Origin: Brachynemurus nebulosus
Lineage: Eukaryota > Arthropoda > Insecta > Neuroptera > Myrmeleontidae
Reading direction: 5' to 3'
Assembly: GCA_035578155.1 (NCBI GenBank)
Contig: JAPWDM010000022.1
Coordinates: forward strand, 4,155,076 to 4,219,075
DNA: 64,000 nt
A program made the position numbers and the translations under genes. Positions 58,541 to 64,000 of the stretch are shown one piece after another. Positions within the stretch are counted from its first letter, which is position 1. The number at the start of each line of letters is the position of its first letter. The notes under the pieces were generated by a model. That model had not been told where the DNA came from. It worked only from the letters and a program-made list of their open reading frames with translations, and did not search any database.

Positions 58541-58560
58541 CCCGCTACCTTTTAATATGT

Positions 58561-59450
58561 GTAGGGCCCCCCTATGGAAGCTAAGAGCTCAAATTTGGTA
58601 AATGGGGCTCATTCTGATGCACAACAATACTATCAAAGTGGGGTCAAATTTTGGGCAAATTTTGGATCTGACCCAACCTTTAAGGGGGTGGTGGGGGGCA
58701 GTAAAACAATAAAACTTTCCCAAACCGGTTGGAAATAATGTTTCGGTCAATTATCTACAACATATCCAAAATCCAGCTTCCTAGGATGACTTGGAGGGAG
58801 TAGGGAGGGAAAAATGGATTTTGGCTCGATCTAACACGCCCACAGCCCCCCAGAATTAACGTAGAGTGTTGAAATTTGGTGTGTTGATAAATTTCGTACC
58901 TAAGTTGTGATTTTTGGAGGTTTTAATATTTTATCCCCACCCTCCTCATTTTTAAGCAACAATTTCATGCTTTTTCGACGTTTTCGAAGTTTGTACCACT
59001 CGCACAGGTCACCCAAATAAACCTAGAGGGCTGAAATTTTGTATTCGGTTTGAATTAGTATCAAGGCGGTGACTTTTGGGGGTCTCGACTTTTAACCCCT
59101 ACCCCCACCCTTTTTATACCAAAAAAAACACGATTTTTCTTGTTTTTAAACAGTTTCCTTCCGGTCAAAATCTCCCCAAATAAACTTAGAGGGCTGAAAT
59201 TTTGTGTACAGGTTAAGTTAATGGCCAGACACTGCTTTCTGGAGGTTTCAACTTTTAACCCTTACCCCCACGATTTTTACGCCAATATTCCCTTAATTTT
59301 TTTGCTTGTTTTCTAACACGTCTAGAGAGTCTCTAAGGAAACCTAGAGGGCTGAAATTTTGTACGTGTATTCAGTTAGTATCCAGCTAGTACTTTTTAGG
59401 GAGTCCACATTACTTTTCCCTCCACTTCTCCCATTTTTACATTGGAATTC
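58561..59450. repeat. diverged ~160-bp tandem repeats
   Basis: At least four units recur at about 58861, 59023, 59188 and 59343, each with (T/C)AGAGGGCTGAAATTTTGT, then a G-rich middle (TTTTGGGGGTCTC-like), then a C-rich stretch (CTTACCCCCACC-like). A more diverged relative (AAGAGCTCAAATTTGGTA) occurs near 58582. There is no coding frame. The strand composition alternates G-rich and C-rich within each unit. Confidence 0.7.
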
Positions 59451-60040
59451 AATGCTATTGTTAAATGTGTTTCAAATGCTTTATTTTTATTCTAAATACA
59501 AGTAGGCGAATAGTAATTTTAAAAAATTTTTAAAATAAGTGGACTTACTTTATAACAAATGAAATACATACATATTAAGTAATTTAAAAATGTTATTAAA
59601 GTCACCGTTTGTATATAAATTAGGAATTTTGGATTTTTATTGTTTATAAAATAGAAATTTTGGATTTTTTTTGGAAAGAAAAAATATCTTCATAGAGGCC
59701 TTCCAGTTTACTATTTAAGTTCCTTTTTTAATATTTAAAAATAAAACACAAAGGAAATTGGCGGATAAGCATGGGTAGGAATGCCCTCGTATAAATTGTG
59801 TTGGCTTTTTCTCTGCTAACTGTTATCGGCACAAAACTGAAATTTACTGAGATTCAACCCCTAAAAACTTAAAACCTTTTTTTAAAGCCCCGATCAACCG
59901 GACACTCATCATCAGTTTTGAAACCACCAAAATGACAAATCGCTTGTGGACTTTCAATTACATTTCGCTTGTAGACATTCAATACCGAAGATGAAAGGAA
60001 AAATTCGACTTCCGTGATGGAGCTCCGCTGCTCGCGGCGT
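59451..60040. other. AT-rich DNA, no gene seen
   Basis: No supported feature. Confidence 0.35.
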
Positions 60041-60480
60041 TTTTATTATTAAGCACAATTTATTAAACTATTAAACAATTTATTAATTTTTATTATTAAA
60101 CAATTTTTATTATTTTTATTATTAAATTTTTAATTATTAAATACTTTATTATTTGTTTAATATATATTATATATTGTATTAGTAGTATATATATTAGTAG
60201 TAATATAGTGTATATATAGCTTACAAAAAAAAAAAATTTTTAAAATTTTTAAAAAAATTAAAAAAAAATATAAAGAAAAAAAATACTTAATTAAATAAAT
60301 AAAAAAAATTGGGAATTTATTATTTATTAAAAAATATTCGAAGTCTCTTGCGACAGTTTAATATATATTATATATTATATTAGTAGTATATGTATCATTA
60401 GTAATATTAATTATATAGTATATATATTATACAAAAAAAGGGAATTTATTTTTTATTAAAAAATATACGGGTGGAGTCAT
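60041..60480. repeat. extremely AT-rich tract with ~205-bp duplication
   Basis: TTTAATATATATTATATATT and TATTAGTAGTATAT occur at about 60157 and 60359. Each is followed by an A-run and GGGAATTTATT(A)TTTTATTA. The two diverged copies are about 205 bases apart. G+C is near 10%. Confidence 0.6.
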
Positions 60481-60544
60481 TTATTACTGTATTTTAATGA
60501 TATTATTTAATTTATTTACATTATTTAAGTTTAATCCCGTTTTT

Positions 60545-61112
60545 GAAGCTGCCAGGAGACTGAGAATTCTCTAAATATTCTTTAAAAATCGGCTAAATAA
60601 CGTTTCCTAAAAAAGAAAAAAAAAACCAGTATTCCAATCCAACATATTTACAACTCATACAACTGAAAAATTTCTTATATCCACAGTATTTTGCACGAAA
60701 ATGCTGACCAGGATACTGAGAAATTTACTGATCTCGCTTACAATGTTAACTGTATTAATTCATACAACCTCAAATTAAGTAAGACATGTACTTTATTTTA
60801 TTTTATTTATTATATTTAAGTTAATTAGTATGACAAACGATGATTTGATCGGAATATAAATTTGTTATATTTTTTAAGTGTTTTGGTTTGATAGGACAAT
60901 GATGCAAAATTCAGGGGACAAAATTCAGTAGAAAAGATAAAATATTGAAGAAAATATAAAAAAATTCAAAAATTATTTATACAATAACAAAGTACCAATA
61001 TTATAGATTATTACCACAGTGTAACTATTTTTTTATACATTCAGAAAAAATACTTATTTAGTTTGCTATGTTTTACTATGGAGATGGGACATGCCAGGAG
61101 ACTGAGAATTTT
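60545..61112. repeat. repeated GCCAGGAGACTGAGAATT word
   Basis: TGCCAGGAGACTGAGAATT occurs at about 60550 and 61093, with a variant (CCAGGATACTGAGAAATT) at about 60708, all in the same orientation. This resembles the word-repeat design seen in other elements of the window, but the ends are not defined. Confidence 0.45.
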
Positions 61113-62046
61113 ACATTTTAAGTGTAATTTTTTATAAAAAAATATATTTCGAAACCGGGTTATTTTGAGTGACCAGTTAGACGCAGTATTAGTTTACAGT
61201 TTCCATCTAGGAAAAGTATATTTTTCAAAATATTAATATACAAAATAAGTTGGACCGTCCAAAATTCCTTCGTTTGTAGAAGTGCCCATATAACTTTACA
61301 TTGTATTACACGGAATCCATAGCGGTTGGAACATAAGTTTTCACGAAATACACTAGACGTTGGGTTACCGGAACATTTTGCCATAGATGTGTTGTAGGTT
61401 CCTCTGTAAAACTCTAGCAAAATATTTCCATATTAAAATAAATAAGAAAAAAAAATAATAAAAGGAAACAGCAAAATATTAATATACCTAAGTATAAAAA
61501 AACGAAGAAACAGGTAAATGATTGCTGAGATAATAAACTTGTTCCCGTTTTTATTACACAGGCAAACATATTTCCGCTACATGCAGATAGTTCTATTTCA
61601 TATACCTACATGCATAATACGTATTACTAACTAGTACAATGATAACAGAAGAACAACGGTTCCAGTTCTAGTAACTGCCATATGCAGTTTCTATGAAGCG
61701 GAGATCGAGGTTAATAAAAATGGTCGTCGGATGCCGTTTTCTCTTTAGCCTCCGTCGTGCTGCACCATACGGAAAGAGAATACTTATTCCGCGTTTTTTT
61801 TTTGTTCATATCGTGTATCGTCAACATCATCATATCCGGAGTAAAATTAATTAAATTCAATGCAACAAAGCTAGTTTTATACGAACTTAGGTACGTGTGC
61901 TATGTGCGACGACAGAAAAAGTATGCAATATACGCAAAAAGTTGTGCATATTTATATAAGTAAAGTTTATTTTACGAGTGAAAAGGTAAAAGGATTCTCC
62001 AGTTTTTGTTTTCATTTTATTAATTTTTTTTTATAAATGTATAGAG
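61113..62046. other. AT-rich DNA, no firm gene
   Basis: The short stretch 61660-61800 is less AT-rich, but no exon with convincing splice sites or domain could be supported. Confidence 0.35.
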
Positions 62047-62290
62047 TAGGGTCGTGGAAGACTGCGCACTCAACATTTATGTTGCTATAAAAAAATAACA
62101 GAAAATATTATAGAAATAGTTGTACTCCTTCTAGTAGGTACCATAATGATTATTCTATACTAGCGCTATGGCACTAAAGGATTTCTATCACAAAGTTAAT
62201 TGAGTTATTGAAGAATATCCACAAAATGGGAAATATAGGCAGTCTCACACAACCGGTGTGCATTGAGTTCGGTGAAACTGCACGGTTATT
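62047..62290 (+). repeat. TAGGGTCGTG-family element, copy 2
   Basis: It starts TAGGGTCGTGGAAGACTGCG and aligns with the reversed copy at 14856-15065: CACTCAACATTTA, AAAATAACAGAAAATATTAT, TACCATAATGATTA, GAGTTATTGAAGAAT, CACAAAATGGGAAATA. The end word differs between copies (AAGACTGCGCACT here, AAGATGGCGCACT there), and each copy repeats its own version at the inner side. Confidence 0.55.
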
Positions 62291-62426
62291 TACTATCAAG
62301 TTCATCAAAACATTTCGCATCTAGGCTTTATGCACCAACAAAGAACTTACGAGAAAATAGTGCGTGAAATAATGATAAGTAATACTTACAATATTGTTAC
62401 ATTCTATAATAGTAAGCAATATAGGT

Positions 62427-63452
62427 AGAGGTAAGTGGGGTAAAATGGGAAACTTCTTTTTGGAGCTCCGTTGATTGAACAAAAGTGATTATTTTTCCAT
62501 GTTTAAAATTTCTGTAGTAAAGAGAATTCAATAAACTATCTTTTGCCTAAGATACCAACTAAAAATATTGATTTTCTTTTAAGTTACCAAGTTTTGACCG
62601 ACCATGTGCAAAATGGCCAAAATTGAAAATCGTGGGGTAAAGTGGGAAACTTTAAAAAACTGTACAAACTCAACGCAAATTTTGTAGCAAAATTATTATA
62701 TCTATATTTCAAGGCAAAAAAGGTTCAAAGAATACAGAATACATAGTAAATATAGAAAAAAAAAAAAACAATTTTTGCTGAAAAAAAACGCAAAAGTGAC
62801 TTAATTGATTTTCGAGCTTTGATGCGTTTATTCGCCAAAAGTTTTTCAGCTGCTTCTTGCAAGTTGATTTAGATTTGCGAATTGTTAAAAAATCTTGTTT
62901 TCACGCCGTGCGTATGATATTTTATAATCCGGTAACCGGAAAAACCGAGAAGGAGTCCAAATTTTGAGGTTAGAGGGACATAAATACATTCATAACACTC
63001 TTTTAAATCATAAACAATGAATCAATAACATTTGAATGCAAAACGACGCCTCAGTAGTGATTTTTGACATTTCCCATTTCACCTCATACAAAATTTCCCA
63101 CTTTACCCCAACACCACATTTTGCAAAAATGTAAGCGTCATTTTTTTACAATGTATAAATTACACGAAACGCTTATGCAAAGACTACAAAGAATACTTTG
63201 TGGTGTGTGTACTTACAACCTCTTTATCTCTAAAACGAGTGGAAAAAGCGATATTGAAACGATGGGAAATGAAATTTACGATTCGCTTCAAAACTTTGAC
63301 AAGTGTCAGAGAGCACATGAACACATATGCATGTGTGCGTATACCATAAAGATTAGTTTGTGGTCATTACTAACAGATGTCAGTAGCGCATGACATCTGT
63401 ACTTTGACAGTTTACCCGGAAAGTGCCATTTCCCACTTTACTCCACTTATCT
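62427..63452. mobile_element. word-repeat MITE (GGGGTAAAATGGGAAA words)
   Basis: The left end GAGGTAAGTGGGGTAAAATG is inverted at the right (CATTTCCCACTTTACTCCAC then TTATCTC). The word recurs inside: GTGGGGTAAAGTGGGAAACT near 62632, CATTTCCCATTTCACCTC near 63068, TTTCCCACTTTACCCCAA near 63092. It is about 1,020 bp. The 109-codon frame at 63064-63393 overlaps these words and has no domain. Confidence 0.65.
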
Positions 63453-64000
63453 CAACATATTTCACATCTGCGGCAATATGTATCATTATTTTTGATTCAC
63501 TTCTTTTTATAAATTTTTTGGTCGTTCCATAGAGCCTGGATTCAAAATCTTTTGATGAACTTAATGATATATATTTGTACACATACATAGGCATTTTCAG
63601 AAAATAGCATAAATAGAATACAGATAACGATAATTATTATTATTATTTTTTTTTTTTTTTTTTTTTTTTTGGTTCAAGACCTACACGCATACCAAATTTT
63701 AAGTTTCTTATAATCATAGAGCGGATATTATAATTTTTTATAGATTGGAATAAGTTAAAATTTAAAATATAAAATTATAAGATCAGTGATTTTACTGATA
63801 TAATGTTTTATAAATTGAAATAATTTTTCATAAAGGTTTTCAACATTAAAAGCTTTTTTCATTTGAATTTCAAAAAATTCTTAGAGAATATATACATTAC
63901 ATAATTTACTTTACATGTTTTTAGAATATTGATATTTACATAATTACCTACATTAGTACTTAAGAACGCAGAAATAAAAAGTTGAAAACTTACCTTGCAT
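63453..64000. other. AT-rich DNA with a poly-T run
   Basis: A (TTA)n tract and a T-run of about 28 bases lie at 63628-63670. No gene was supported up to the window end. Confidence 0.5.

Overview
This window looks like non-coding DNA from an arthropod nuclear genome, most likely an insect. It is AT-rich and has no bacterial-style gene packing. It holds no long host open reading frame and is filled with eukaryotic transposable elements in nested layers. The order and species cannot be fixed from the sequence. The insect guess rests on the element types: a CsRn1-clade Ty3/gypsy retrotransposon, a PIF/Harbinger element with a MADF-type second protein, hAT, piggyBac and pogo-like non-autonomous elements, and hammerhead-like foldback repeats.

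Layout. 1-2584: unique-looking AT-rich DNA with a C-poor tract and a diverged 109-bp duplication. 2588-5473: a decayed PIF/Harbinger transposon with TAA target-site duplications, carrying a transposase gene (minus) and a MADF-like gene (plus) whose exons are interlocked. 6391-8037: a foldback element with CAAG termini. 9226-9604: a 31-32 bp minisatellite. 10705-11421: a TTAA-flanked element. 12437-20018: several small inverted-repeat elements, one foldback with hammerhead-like motifs, and a TA-flanked element. 22102-23847: an element built from repeated words. 25720-25805: the minisatellite again, reversed. 27177-27769: a TAA-flanked element. 29306-30657: a hAT-like element whose right target-site duplication is split by a TA-flanked element. 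30929-31481 and 39463-41215: two more hammerhead-like foldbacks. 33000-33324: a weak candidate promoter and first exon. 35245-36170: a TA-flanked element with a pogo-like Cys-rich tail. 43220-43851: a GC-richer inverted-repeat element. 45807-47234: a second CAAG foldback carrying a terminal exon of a putative transposase. 48364-55116: a third long foldback whose right arm is interrupted by the LTR retrotransposon (50310-55108). 55831-63452: hAT-like and TA-flanked elements, a long (TA)n tract, ~160-bp tandem repeats and an extremely AT-rich duplicated tract.

How it works together. The only recognisable proteins belong to transposons: transposase plus MADF protein (Harbinger), Gag and Pol (LTR element), and two Cys/His-rich C-terminal fragments. 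All coding copies except the two short fragments carry frameshifts or stops. The non-autonomous elements would depend on enzymes supplied from elsewhere. The sequence records a relative order of insertion at several points, such as LTR element into foldback, TA element into a hAT duplication, and small Harbinger element into a larger Harbinger.
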